The notes under the pieces: model-generated
The model's input: the letters and a program-made list of their open reading frames with translations, nothing else
What the model was told of the DNA's origin: nothing
The model's database searches: none
Shown here: one piece after another, positions 26,123 to 34,003 of the stretch
Position numbering within the stretch: the first letter of the stretch is position 1
How the letters are laid out: every line of letters begins with the position of its first letter
Position numbers and translations under genes: made by a program
Origin: Pseudomonas sp. MRSN 12121
Lineage (GTDB): Bacteria; Pseudomonadota; Gammaproteobacteria; Pseudomonadales; Pseudomonadaceae
Length of the DNA stretch: 64,000 nucleotides
Direction of reading: 5' to 3'
Assembly (NCBI RefSeq): GCF_000931465.1
Contig: NZ_CP010892.1
Coordinates: forward strand, 1,674,001 to 1,738,000

Positions 26123-27292
26123 TCAGACGGCCGCGCGGCAGGCCCCGGCAGCGGACTGGCGCGGCGTCCATGACAGCGCACCGGCCACTAACAGGCCGCT
26201 GCCGGCGACAATCAGCGCCGGTTGCAGGCCACCGCTGAAATGGCTGCTCAGCGCCGCCAGCAGCGGTCCGCTCAGTTGGCCCAGGGCGAAGCAGGCCGTC
26301 AGCAGGCCGGCGTTGCGCTGGGTGGCGTGGGGCGCGAGTTCCCGCGAGCGTTGCATCACCAATTGCATGCAAGCGAGGAACGGCGTGCCGCACAGCAGCA
26401 CGCCCAGGGCCAGGCCGATACCACTCCCCAACAGGCAAGCGAAGATCCCGGCGGCCTGCAGCCACAAGGTCGCCATCAGCCAGTGACGCGTGGCATCCGG
26501 GGCGTGCCGCCGCAGGCTGACCAGCAGCACGCCCACCGCTGCCGCGAGACCGAAGCACGGCCAGAACAGATCGGCCTGCCATTGCCCCTGGAACCGGACA
26601 CTGGCCATCTGTGACAGGAACGTCGCAGGCAGGATGTATCCCACGCCATACAGCGCATAAATCAGGCCGAGCCGGGCAATCGCGCCGCGGTTCGAGGCCG
26701 GGGGCGGCGGGGCTGTGTTCGGCGCGACCGGGGCCGGGCGTGGCAGGATCGGCAGCATCGCCAGCAGCATCAGCAGGCCGGCCGTTGCATACACCAGCCA
26801 CAAGGTGGCGGAGTTTTGCCGCAACAGGTTCGCCCCCAGCGCCAGCAGGCCGGTCAGGAAGATCCCCAGGCCGGGACCGGCGAACACCAGGGCGCCCAGT
26901 CGGGGCCGGCCGGCGGCCAGCGCCAGCGGCTGGCTCAGCGCGGTGATCATCACCAGCACCCAGGCGCTGGCCACACCGGTACCGAAGCGCAATAGCAGGT
27001 GCGACCAGAAACCCTCGGCCCAGTACGAGGCCAGGGTCAGCCCCACGCACAGCCACAGCCCGCCGAGCAGGCGCCGCTGAACCTGGGCCGGACGGTGGGC
27101 GAACATGGCCTCCAGCGCGCCGATGAAGTACCCCAGATAGTTGGCGGCGGCAATCAGGCCGGCGCCGGTCAGGTCGACCTGGCCTTCGCCGAGCAGGTGT
27201 GGCAATTGCGGGGTGAGGGCGAAGCGGCCGATGCCCATGGCCATCATCAGGGCGATGAAGCTGGCGAGCAGGCGAATCAGTGGGGAGGGCAT
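26123..27292 (-). CDS. YbfB/YjiJ-family MFS transporter
   Basis: A 389-aa protein with 12 membrane helices. The opening (MMAMGIGRFALTPQLPHLLG) and NYLGYFIGAL are characteristic of the YbfB/YjiJ group, probably exporters of small metabolites. It is divergent from a LysR gene, which is the likely local regulator. The start has no strong Shine-Dalgarno (GGAGCC further upstream), but N-terminal similarity supports it. Confidence 0.85.
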   Translation of the reverse strand: MPSPLIRLLASFIALMMAMGIGRFALTPQLPHLLGEGQVDLTGAGLIAAANYLGYFIGALEAMFAHRPAQVQRRLLGGLWLCVGLTLASYWAEGFWSHLLLRFGTGVASAWVLVMITALSQPLALAAGRPRLGALVFAGPGLGIFLTGLLALGANLLRQNSATLWLVYATAGLLMLLAMLPILPRPAPVAPNTAPPPPASNRGAIARLGLIYALYGVGYILPATFLSQMASVRFQGQWQADLFWPCFGLAAAVGVLLVSLRRHAPDATRHWLMATLWLQAAGIFACLLGSGIGLALGVLLCGTPFLACMQLVMQRSRELAPHATQRNAGLLTACFALGQLSGPLLAALSSHFSGGLQPALIVAGSGLLVAGALSWTPRQSAAGACRAAV

Positions 27293-27396
27293 GGTCCGGG
27301 CTCCAGGGAAGAGGCGATGACCGTCAGGCTAGAGTCGATTGACTTTCTTTAAAAATGAATAATATTGAGAAACTTGTTCTTTTTTGGAGAGTCGCT
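27293..27396. promoter_or_regulatory. divergent promoter region, MFS / LysR
   Basis: 104 bases. TTGACT at 27339 and the TAATAT/ATATTG stretch at 27360-27367 could be -35 and -10 boxes for the LysR gene. The AT-rich block is unlike the flanking coding DNA and is the probable regulator-binding site. Confidence 0.45.
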
Positions 27397-28290
27397 GTGG
27401 AGTTCAGCCAGCTGCGCATCTTCCAGGCGGTTGCCGAGGAAGGTTCCATCACCCGCGCCGCGGAGCGCCTGCACCGGGTGCCGTCCAACCTGTCGACCCG
27501 GCTCAAGCAGCTGGAAGAACAACTGGGGGTCGAACTGTTTCTGCGCGAACGCCAGCGCCTGCAACTGTCGCCGGCGGGCAAGGTGCTGCTCGATTACGCC
27601 GCGCGCCTGTTCGCCCTGCGCGACGAGGCCCAGGGCGCCGTGCAAGGCGGGCAGCCGGCCGGTGATTTCGTATTGGGCACCATGTACAGCACCGCGGCGA
27701 TTCAGTTGCCGGCGCTGCTGGCGCGTTATCACCGCGCTTATCCGGCGGTGAACCTGCAGGTGCAATCGGCGCCCAGCGGCGAGTTGCTCGAAGGCCTGCT
27801 GGCCGGGCGCCTGGATGCGGCGCTGGTGGATGGCCCGCTGGAGCTGGCCAGCCTGGAGGGGGTGCCGCTGTGCGAGGAAACCCTGGTGCTGATCAGTGAG
27901 ATGGACCATCCGCCGATCCGTAGTGCGCGGGATGTCGAAGGGCGTGCGGTGTTCACCTTTCGCCGCGGCTGTTCGTACCGCATGCGCCTGGAAGCCTGGT
28001 TCGCCCACTCTCACGCCGCCATGGGGCGGGCAATGGAAATCGAGTCCTACCAGGGCATGCTGGCCTGTGTGATTGCCGGTTCCGGGGTGGCGCTGATGGC
28101 CGAGTCGATGCTTGCCAGCCTGCCCGGTCGCGAGAGCGTGGCGGTGCACCCGCTGGCCGAGCCCTTTGCCAGTGCTACCACCTGGCTGATGTGGCGCAGG
28201 GGCATGCTGGGCGCCAACCTCAATGCCTGGATCGAGCTGCAGCAGGCGAGCCAGACGGATCGCCGCGAGGCACTGCGGACGACGGCCTGA
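27397..28290 (+). CDS. LysR-family transcriptional regulator
   Basis: A 297-aa regulator with helix-turn-helix EEGSITRAAERLHRVPSNLS (about residues 13-32) and an effector domain of the CysB/LysR type. GTG at 27397 was chosen because GGAGA lies 8 bases upstream and the protein then starts MEFSQLRIFQAV, the usual LysR N-terminus; an ATG at 27355 would add 14 untypical residues and lie in the promoter. It probably controls the divergent YbfB-like transporter. Confidence 0.88.
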   Translation: MEFSQLRIFQAVAEEGSITRAAERLHRVPSNLSTRLKQLEEQLGVELFLRERQRLQLSPAGKVLLDYAARLFALRDEAQGAVQGGQPAGDFVLGTMYSTAAIQLPALLARYHRAYPAVNLQVQSAPSGELLEGLLAGRLDAALVDGPLELASLEGVPLCEETLVLISEMDHPPIRSARDVEGRAVFTFRRGCSYRMRLEAWFAHSHAAMGRAMEIESYQGMLACVIAGSGVALMAESMLASLPGRESVAVHPLAEPFASATTWLMWRRGMLGANLNAWIELQQASQTDRREALRTTA

Positions 28291-28425
28291 GGCGCCGGGT
28301 CGATTCAGATTAATCCGGTAACAGATCATTGCTATCCAGGTTGAGCAATGCCCGAAACTTAGCGCTATTATCAACCCAGGCGGCTCCAGAACCCTGCCGC
28401 CGGGCACGACCCTTAAGGGGGCACT

Positions 28426-28554
28426 ATGAAAGAGAAACTGCAGAACTGGCTTCACGACCTCGGGGTCGCACTGGGACTGATCGAGCCACCATTGCAGCCG
28501 GTGCCAATCCGCACAGACGACGAACAGCGGCGTCGGCAACAGCGCCGTCGTTGA
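28426..28554 (+). CDS. 42-aa small protein
   Basis: A short reading frame, MKEKLQNWLHDLGVALGLIE then PPLQPVPIRTDDEQ and an Arg-rich tail. Support: AGGGGG lies 4-5 bases before ATG, a TATTAT-like -10 lies upstream, and a strong terminator follows 16 bases after the stop, making a self-contained transcription unit. The first 20 residues form an amphipathic helix; the tail RRRQQRRR is strongly basic and could bind nucleic acid or membrane phospholipid. I do not know a characterised homologue. Confidence 0.7.
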   Translation: MKEKLQNWLHDLGVALGLIEPPLQPVPIRTDDEQRRRQQRRR

Positions 28555-28569
28555 TATCGGTTCGAGAGT

Positions 28570-28602
28570 GGAGCAGGCGTCTTGCCTGCTCCCGTCGTTT
28601 TT
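28570..28602 (+). terminator. rho-independent terminator of the 42-aa gene
   Basis: GGAGCAGGC / GCCTGCTCC stem with a five-base loop, then CGTCGTTTTTC. Confidence 0.85.
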
Positions 28603-28679
28603 CAGCCGCGCGAGGGCAGGTTCATTCGCGATCGGCCTTCTGATCCAAACCCTTCACTGCGCAACACCGCCACTGGCGT

Positions 28680-28931
28680 TCAATGCTGTGCAATCCTCAG
28701 CAGAAAGCGGCTCAGGTCGTTGGCGCTGTTCGCCGCCTTGAGCATCTGATCCTCTTCGTGGGTAAAGGCCGTCAGGCCGAATTCATCTTCCAGGTGGAAA
28801 ATCAGGTCCTCGATATCCTGTTTGTCCAACCCCAGCGTGCGCAGGCTCGCGTCGTCGGCAAATCGCTCATTGCTTTCCAGCAGGCGGCTGATGAAGTCAT
28901 GCACGGTTTGTCGAACTTCGGCTCTTTTCAT
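28680..28931 (-). CDS. acyl-carrier-protein-like protein lacking the pantetheine serine
   Basis: An 83-aa acidic helical protein. LRTLGLDKQDIEDLIFHLED then EFG aligns by eye with the ACP core, in which LG-x-DSL-x..ELV..LE-x-EFG surrounds the phosphopantetheine serine. Here D36-K37-Q38 stands where DSL is expected, so the carrier serine appears replaced by lysine. That suggests an ACP fold used for protein contact rather than acyl transport. ATG at 28931 is chosen over an upstream one because the helix starts there. It lies 55 bases after the metallo-hydrolase gene on the same strand, so they probably form one operon. Confidence 0.7.
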   Translation of the reverse strand: MKRAEVRQTVHDFISRLLESNERFADDASLRTLGLDKQDIEDLIFHLEDEFGLTAFTHEEDQMLKAANSANDLSRFLLRIAQH

Positions 28932-28986
28932 GGCGGCTCTTTCGCGGGAGCCCGATGGTGGGGGCTGTGTGCAGTACAGCACAGCT

Positions 28987-29712
28987 TCAGGCGTGCCGGC
29001 GGATCCAATCCTCGATCATGCTGCGTAACGAGGCTCCCGAAAAACTGCCGAAATGACCGCCATGCACGGTACGCACCGGTAGTCGGTACAGGCGTTCGAG
29101 GCTGGCGGCGTAGTCCTCCAGGTTGGCGTGGTAGGCATCCTCTACCAGGGGGCCGTCGTAGATGATGTCGCCGCTGAACAGCGTGCCGCTGGCGCTTTCC
29201 CACAGGCTGATACCGCCGGGGGAATGACCGGGCGTGTGCAGCACCTGGAGATGGCGGCTGCCCAGGTCGAGCACGTCGCCTTCCTCGATCAGGCGGGTCG
29301 CCGGAGCGGCCTTGACCCGGTACTCGGCGTAGCACAGCGGACAATCCGGGTGGGCCTCGAACATCTCGTCGCCGACGCAGGCGGCAGACAGGGTATTGGC
29401 GCCGTCGGGCGCGGCGAGGATCTGCGCTTCGGCGGGGTGCACCAGGCGCTCGGGGAATTCGTGGTGCCCGGCGATATGGTCGAAATGGCAATGGCTGGCC
29501 ACCGCGAGCAAGGGGCGTTCGGTGAGCCAGGGCAACTGCTCGCGCAGGCTGACCAGGCCGGAGCCGCTGTCCAGCAACAGGTCCCGGTCGCGGCCCTGGA
29601 TGTGCCACAGGTTGCAACGATAGAACGGCCGGATGTAGGGCTCGTGAATCAAGCGGATCCCGTCAGCCAGGTGTTTGACTTCGAACCAGCGGTCGCGGCT
29701 GACAATCTTCAT
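28987..29712 (-). CDS. metallo-beta-lactamase-fold hydrolase
   Basis: A 241-aa cytoplasmic hydrolase with the binuclear metal motif HCHFDH (His74, His76, Asp78, His79), His163 in HTPGHSPG, Asp182 in FSGDIIYDG and His220 in VHGGH. These are the full ligand set of the glyoxalase II/lactonase group. Substrate is not readable: glyoxalase-II-like thioesters and lactones are both possible. GGAGG lies 8 bases before ATG 29712. The downstream partner is an ACP-like protein, which would fit a thioester or acyl substrate, but this is speculation. Confidence 0.88.
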   Translation of the reverse strand: MKIVSRDRWFEVKHLADGIRLIHEPYIRPFYRCNLWHIQGRDRDLLLDSGSGLVSLREQLPWLTERPLLAVASHCHFDHIAGHHEFPERLVHPAEAQILAAPDGANTLSAACVGDEMFEAHPDCPLCYAEYRVKAAPATRLIEEGDVLDLGSRHLQVLHTPGHSPGGISLWESASGTLFSGDIIYDGPLVEDAYHANLEDYAASLERLYRLPVRTVHGGHFGSFSGASLRSMIEDWIRRHA

Positions 29713-29797
29713 CGGGCTTTCCTCCAGGCGAAAAAAAACGGGTGCAGCCACCGACGCTGCACCCGCCGAAGAAAAATGTACGGCGTCTGACCTGAGG

Positions 29798-31177
29798 TTA
29801 GATCGCGCTGGCCAGGGTTGCCGGGCGACGAGACAACAGGCTCACCGCTACGAAGCTCACCAGGCCGACGGCCAGGCTGTAGTAGATCGGGGTGTTGGCG
29901 TCCAGGCCGTCCTTGAACATGAACGCCAGCGCGGTGATGAAGCCCAGGCCCATGCTGGCGATGGCGCCGGCGGTGGTCGCGCGTTTCCAGAAGATCGCCC
30001 CGATCAGCGGGATCAGCATGCCGCCCACCAGCAGGTTGTAGGCCAGGGTCAGGGCGCTGATGACGTCGTTGACCACCAGGGCGATGCCCAGTACCACGAT
30101 GCCGGTCAGCAGGGTGAACAGGCGGTTGATCCCCAGGCTCGACTGTTTGCCACCGCGCAGCTTGGGCAGCAGGTCTTCGGTCAGGGTGGTGGAGGCGGCC
30201 AGCAGGCCGGCGCTGGCGGTGGACATCATGGCGGCCAGGGCCGCGGCGATCACCAGGCCACGGATGCCGTCCGGCAGCGAGGCTTTGACGATGGCGGCGA
30301 AAGCGTTGTTGACGTTGTCCAGGTCCGGCAGCAGAACGTGCGCGGCCATGCCGATCAGGGCGCAGGCCAGGCCGTAGAGAATGCAGTAGAAGCCGGCGAC
30401 GGTGCCTGCGTATTGCGCGACTTTTTCGGTCTTGGCGGTGAACACCCGTTGCCAGATGTCCTGGCCGATCAGGATGCCGAAGAAGTAGATCATGAAGTAG
30501 GTGACGATGGTGTCCCAGCCGATGGTGGTGAAGCTGAAGCTCGCCGCCGGCAGCTTGGCCACCAGCTCATCCCAGCCGCCGACGCGGTACAGGCAGATCG
30601 GCAGCAGGATGAACATCAGGCCGACGGTCTTGATCACGAACTGGACGATGTCGGTCAGGGTCAGCGACCACATGCCGCCGATCGCCGAATAGATCACCAC
30701 CACGCCGCCGCCCAGCAGCACCGAGATCCAGAACGGCAGGCCGAACAGCACTTGCAGCACGGTGCCGATGGCGAGGATCGAGGTCACGCCGATCATCAGC
30801 GCGTAGGCCAGCATGATCACCGCGCTGGCCTGGCGGGCCATCGGGTTGTAGCGCTTTTCCAGGACCTGGGTAACGGTGAAGATCCGCAGCTTGAGCAGCG
30901 GTTTGGCCAGCAGCAGGTTGAGGGCGATGATGCCCAGGCCCAGCGCGGCGCAGAGCCAGAAGCCGGAGATGCCGTGGACGTAGCCCAGGCGCACGGTGCC
31001 GACGGTGGAAGCACCGCCCAGCACGGTGGCGGCCATGGTGCCCATGTACAGGCTCGGGCCGAGGTTGCGCCCGGCCACCAGGTAATCCTCGTGGGTCTTG
31101 GCCTTGCGCATGCCGTAGTAGCCGAGCACCAGCATGCCGGCGGCATAGATGAGTACGACGAATAGATCTAAAGCCAT
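29798..31177 (-). CDS. sodium:solute symporter (SSS family)
   Basis: A 459-aa inner membrane protein with about 13 membrane helices. AGRNLGPSLYMGTMAATVLG and AAMMSTASAGLLAASTTLTE are SSS-family signatures around the sodium site. It couples Na+ entry to uptake of an organic solute. Its position beside gbuA, as with PA1418 in P. aeruginosa, suggests a guanidino compound or related amine; this is inference. CGGAGA precedes the ATG. The purine-rich ATAAGAAAGATAAT just upstream of the ribosome site could also attract Hfq/Crc. Confidence 0.88.
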   Translation of the reverse strand: MALDLFVVLIYAAGMLVLGYYGMRKAKTHEDYLVAGRNLGPSLYMGTMAATVLGGASTVGTVRLGYVHGISGFWLCAALGLGIIALNLLLAKPLLKLRIFTVTQVLEKRYNPMARQASAVIMLAYALMIGVTSILAIGTVLQVLFGLPFWISVLLGGGVVVIYSAIGGMWSLTLTDIVQFVIKTVGLMFILLPICLYRVGGWDELVAKLPAASFSFTTIGWDTIVTYFMIYFFGILIGQDIWQRVFTAKTEKVAQYAGTVAGFYCILYGLACALIGMAAHVLLPDLDNVNNAFAAIVKASLPDGIRGLVIAAALAAMMSTASAGLLAASTTLTEDLLPKLRGGKQSSLGINRLFTLLTGIVVLGIALVVNDVISALTLAYNLLVGGMLIPLIGAIFWKRATTAGAIASMGLGFITALAFMFKDGLDANTPIYYSLAVGLVSFVAVSLLSRRPATLASAI

Positions 31178-31317
31178 GATGGCGTCTCCGATTATCTTTC
31201 TTATGGCAGAACCAGGTGGAACGTGTCGGCAAGACTTTTATTGTGGTGTGCTGCGTCCCTGCTCCGTGGCGCAGGAGGGAGCCTCGCCGCGGGCGTTGTC
31301 TCACCGTGATGGATTGA

Positions 31318-31515
31318 TCAGGCTGTCTGTGGGCTCACGGCGCAGTGGCGTGAGTACCGGGAGGCGCCATAGGGATAGTCGCTGGCAAAGACAGGAGCGC
31401 TACCGCGGGCCAGGCGAAACAGGTCGCTGGGGCGGGCGTCGCGTTCAGGAGCCGGGATCGGGTCGATCCCATGGGCGTTGCTGCGGATAAGGCGGTTTTC
31501 TTTATTGTTATTCAT
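31318..31515 (-). pseudogene. N-terminal remnant of an NCS1-type permease
   Basis: A 65-codon frame begins MNNNKENRLIRSNAHGIDPI then PAPERDARPSDLFRLARGSA. The pattern GI-x-x-I-P-x-x-ER-x-x-RP-x-DLF is the conserved cytosolic start of NCS1 (purine/cytosine/hydantoin-type) permeases, which are normally over 400 residues with 12 helices. Here the frame ends 40 residues later with no membrane helix, so the gene is truncated. A good ribosome site (GGAG, 6 bases) remains. It sits between gbuA and the symporter, where P. aeruginosa, as I recall, has a transporter. A short functional peptide cannot be excluded. Confidence 0.55.
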
Positions 31516-31775
31516 GATCTGCTCCGATCATCGAGGCGGGCTCGTCGTGCGCGAGCGTCACCTGTCTGGCTAAGGGGGCGGTAGCCCTTCCGACAAGGCG
31601 GATAAATCTTCGTGGCAGGCCAGCCATAGGCCTTGTTGTATGCCGGACCCGCGTCGGTAAAAACGCGGGTCTCGTGCTCCCTGGCTCAGGTGTTGCTCCC
31701 CTGGCATGCGCCGCTCGCTGGCGGCGTCATGAATAACGACAGCGGCGCCGTCCTGCAGGACGGCACTTCCGGCTC
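31516..31775 (-). other. 260-base gap with several hairpins, downstream of gbuA
   Basis: On the coding strand of gbuA this follows its stop and precedes the permease remnant. Perfect or near-perfect hairpins: GCCGTCCTG / CAGGACGGC (31747-31764), CGCCGC / GCGGCG (31709-31726) and ACCCGCG / CGCGGGT (31647-31670). The last carries five T in its loop on the minus strand. One or more may terminate gbuA or form a structured leader. No known riboswitch class was recognised. Confidence 0.45.
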
Positions 31776-32726
31776 TCAGCGACGTGCCACGCCAGGCAGT
31801 GCGCAGAGCATTTCATACAGCAGGTTGGCGCCCAGCAACGAGGTATTGCCGGTGGTGTCGTAGGGCGGCGAGACTTCTACCAGGTCGCAGCCCACCAGGT
31901 CGAGGCCCTGGCAACCACGGACGATCTCGATCGCCTGGATGGTGGTCAGGCCGCCGATTTCCGGGGTGCCGGTGCCCGGCGCCCAGGCCGGGTCGATGCC
32001 GTCGATGTCGAAGGAGAGGTACACCGGGCCGTTGCCGACTTTCTCGCGGACTTCGGCCATCAGCGGCTCCAGCGACTTGTGCCAGCACTCTTCGGCCTGC
32101 ACCACGCGGAACCCCTGTTTGCGGCTCCAGTTGAAGTCTTCGGCGGTGTAGCCCTGGGCGCGCAGGCCGATCTGCACCACGCGGTCGCAATCGAGCAGGC
32201 CTTCCTCCACGGCGCGACGGAAGGTGGTGCCGTGGGCGATCTTCTCGCCGAACATGTGATCGTTGACATCGGCGTGGGCATCGATGTGCACCAGGCCTAC
32301 CTTGCCGTGCTTTTTATGGATGGCGCGCAGGATCGGCAGGGTGATGGTGTGGTCGCCGCCCAGGGTCAGCGGGATCACGTTGTGCTCGAGGATGTCGTCG
32401 TAGGCTTCCTCGATGATGCGCACCGCGTCCAGCAGGTTGAAGGTGTTGATGGCCACGTCGCCGATGTCGGCCACGTTCAGCGAGTCGAAGGGCGCGGCGC
32501 CGGTGGCCATGTTGTAGGGGCGGATCATCACGGATTCGGCGCGGATCTCACGGGGCCCGAAGCGGGTGCCGGAGCGCAGCGAGGTGCCGATGTCCAGCGG
32601 TACGCCGACGAAGGCGGCATCCAGGCCGGCCGGGGTATGCACATGGGGAAGACGCATCATGGTGGCGATGCCGCCGAAGCGCGGCATTTCGTTGCCGCCC
32701 AGTGGTTGGTGGAGAATCTTGTCCAC
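31776..32726 (-). CDS. gbuA: guanidinobutyrase (ureohydrolase)
   Basis: A 316-aa arginase/agmatinase-family enzyme hydrolysing 4-guanidinobutyrate to 4-aminobutyrate and urea in the arginine transaminase/decarboxylase routes. Manganese ligands: His126 in LGGDH, Asp149/His151/Asp153 in DAHAD, and Asp240/Asp242 in SFDIDGIDP. The sequence is very close to what I recall of P. aeruginosa GbuA, including MPRFGGIATMMRLPH and the C-terminal TTGNTSLLGANLL. It starts with GTG at 32726; GAGG lies 8 bases upstream. Divergent from the LysR gene gbuR, with a palindromic operator candidate between them. Confidence 0.93.
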   Translation of the reverse strand: MDKILHQPLGGNEMPRFGGIATMMRLPHVHTPAGLDAAFVGVPLDIGTSLRSGTRFGPREIRAESVMIRPYNMATGAAPFDSLNVADIGDVAINTFNLLDAVRIIEEAYDDILEHNVIPLTLGGDHTITLPILRAIHKKHGKVGLVHIDAHADVNDHMFGEKIAHGTTFRRAVEEGLLDCDRVVQIGLRAQGYTAEDFNWSRKQGFRVVQAEECWHKSLEPLMAEVREKVGNGPVYLSFDIDGIDPAWAPGTGTPEIGGLTTIQAIEIVRGCQGLDLVGCDLVEVSPPYDTTGNTSLLGANLLYEMLCALPGVARR

Positions 32727-32739
32727 GGGATTGGCCTCA

Positions 32740-32756
32740 TCGTTGTTTTATTTTTG
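32740..32756 (-). promoter_or_regulatory. candidate Hfq/Crc CA motif before gbuA
   Basis: On the coding strand CCAAAAATAAAACAACG lies immediately before the GAUGAGG ribosome site of gbuA. A-rich AAnAAnAA tracts at the ribosome site are the established target of Hfq/Crc catabolite repression in Pseudomonas. Confidence 0.45.
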
Positions 32757-32849
32757 GGGTTCGCGGCGCGGCAAACGGCGGCTGGCGAAACCGAGTGGGG
32801 CCGATTCTGCGAAATGTAGTGCTCGGGAAGAATCGCTACGGGCAAATAC

Positions 32850-32873
32850 TTAGTTCAGAATTTTCTAAACTAA
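32850..32873. promoter_or_regulatory. candidate GbuR operator
   Basis: TTAGTTCAGAA-TT-TTCTAAACTAA is a 24-base inverted repeat with one mismatch, 124 bases before gbuA. Size and T..A symmetry fit a LysR-type site, and it lies in the gbuA-gbuR divergent region. The 373-base gap (32727-33099) otherwise holds a family B REP pair and the gbuR leader. Confidence 0.55.
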
Positions 32874-32930
32874 TGGCGGCGGTAAAGGATAGACTTCAGG
32901 CCTGCGAGAGTAGCGGTGTCTGTGCTGACG

Positions 32931-32998
32931 TCATCGCGGGCGAGCCTCGCTCCTACAGGACTGCATGCTTCTGTAGGAGCGAGGCTTGCCCGCGATAG
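32931..32998. repeat. family B REP inverted pair
   Basis: CATCGCGGGCGAGCCTCGCT then CCTACAG, a short spacer, and CTGTAGGAGCGAGGCTTGCC then CGCGAT. The arms are almost fully complementary and the loop is about 15 bases. Confidence 0.9.
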
Positions 32999-33099
32999 GC
33001 CGTAATGCCGGCCGCCAGGCCCTCCATGAAGGAGCGTCAATGCGGTCCGGATGACCCAGATACCCGATCATCGTTGTCGATCTGCCGGATGGAGTTCCC

Positions 33100-33993
33100 A
33101 TGGCCAACGCTTTACCTGATCTGAAACTATTGCGCATCTTCGTCAGCGTGGTGCGGCATCAGGGGTTCGCCAATGCCCAGCACGAGCTGAACCTTTCCAC
33201 CTCGGCCATCAGCACCTACATGAGCCAGCTCGAAGCGGCCCTGGGGCTGGTGCTGTGCCATCGTGGCCGTGGCGGTTTCAGCCTGACCAGCAAGGGCGAG
33301 CTGTTCCATCAGGAGACCCTGCGCCTGCTGGGCGAGCTGGAGGGCTTCGAGCAGTATGCCGCGGCGCTCAAGGGCGAACTGCGCGGCACCCTCAACCTGG
33401 GGGTGATCGACTCGACGGTGAGCGACAAGGCCCTGCCGTTCGCCGAAGCCATCGGTGCCTACAGCCAGGAACACCCGGCGGTGCATTTGCACCTGTCGGT
33501 GCTCAGCCCCTACGAATTGCAGCTCGGCGTGCAGGACAACCGCCTGGACCTGGCCATCGGCGCCTTCTCCACGCGCATGAGCGGGCTGGTGTACATGCCG
33601 CTGTACCGCGAGCAGCACTGGCTGTATTGCAGCAGCCGGCACCCGCTGTTCAACGAGCGGCGCATCCCGGAGCAGGTCATCACCCAGCAGCGCATGGTCG
33701 GGCGTGGCTACTGGAGCCAGGCCGAGCTGGCGCGCCATGGGTTCAAGCACAGCGCGGCGACGGTGGAGAGCATGGAGGCGCAGTTGATCCTGGTGCTGTC
33801 CGGCGCCTATATCGGCTACCTGCCCGAGCATTACGCCCAGGCCTGGGCCGACAAGGGCGATTTGCGCGTGCTGCTGCCGGCGACCTTCGGCTACCAGGCG
33901 CCGTTCTCGATGATCGTGCGCCGTGGTCGCAGCCGCGAACCCCTGATCCAGACGTTCCGCGACCTGCTCAAGGCGCAGCTCAACCAGGTCTGA
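33100..33993 (+). CDS. gbuR: LysR-family regulator of guanidinobutyrase
   Basis: A 297-aa regulator. The helix-turn-helix lies in HQGFANAQHELNLSTSAIST (about residues 20-39), followed by the effector domain. In P. aeruginosa, GbuR activates gbuA in response to guanidinobutyrate; identity here is inferred from adjacency to gbuA and the same divergent order. GGAG lies before the ATG. The next gene follows after 10 bases with its own strong AGGAGG site, so the two are probably co-transcribed. Confidence 0.82.
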   Translation: MANALPDLKLLRIFVSVVRHQGFANAQHELNLSTSAISTYMSQLEAALGLVLCHRGRGGFSLTSKGELFHQETLRLLGELEGFEQYAAALKGELRGTLNLGVIDSTVSDKALPFAEAIGAYSQEHPAVHLHLSVLSPYELQLGVQDNRLDLAIGAFSTRMSGLVYMPLYREQHWLYCSSRHPLFNERRIPEQVITQQRMVGRGYWSQAELARHGFKHSAATVESMEAQLILVLSGAYIGYLPEHYAQAWADKGDLRVLLPATFGYQAPFSMIVRRGRSREPLIQTFRDLLKAQLNQV

Positions 33994-34003
33994 GGAGGCC
34001 AGC

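Noticed and set aside
29675..31165. 496-codon plus-strand frame opposite the symporter
   Set aside because: Its translation is dominated by Q, H, D and G, typical of the antisense of membrane protein genes.
31516..31775. Guanidine-type riboswitch in the gbu locus
   Set aside because: I looked for ykkC class I, II (ACGR-loop hairpin pairs) and III signatures on both strands. An ACGA occurs near 31545 but not in two matching hairpins, and gbuA acts on guanidinobutyrate rather than free guanidine. A covariance-model search would settle it.
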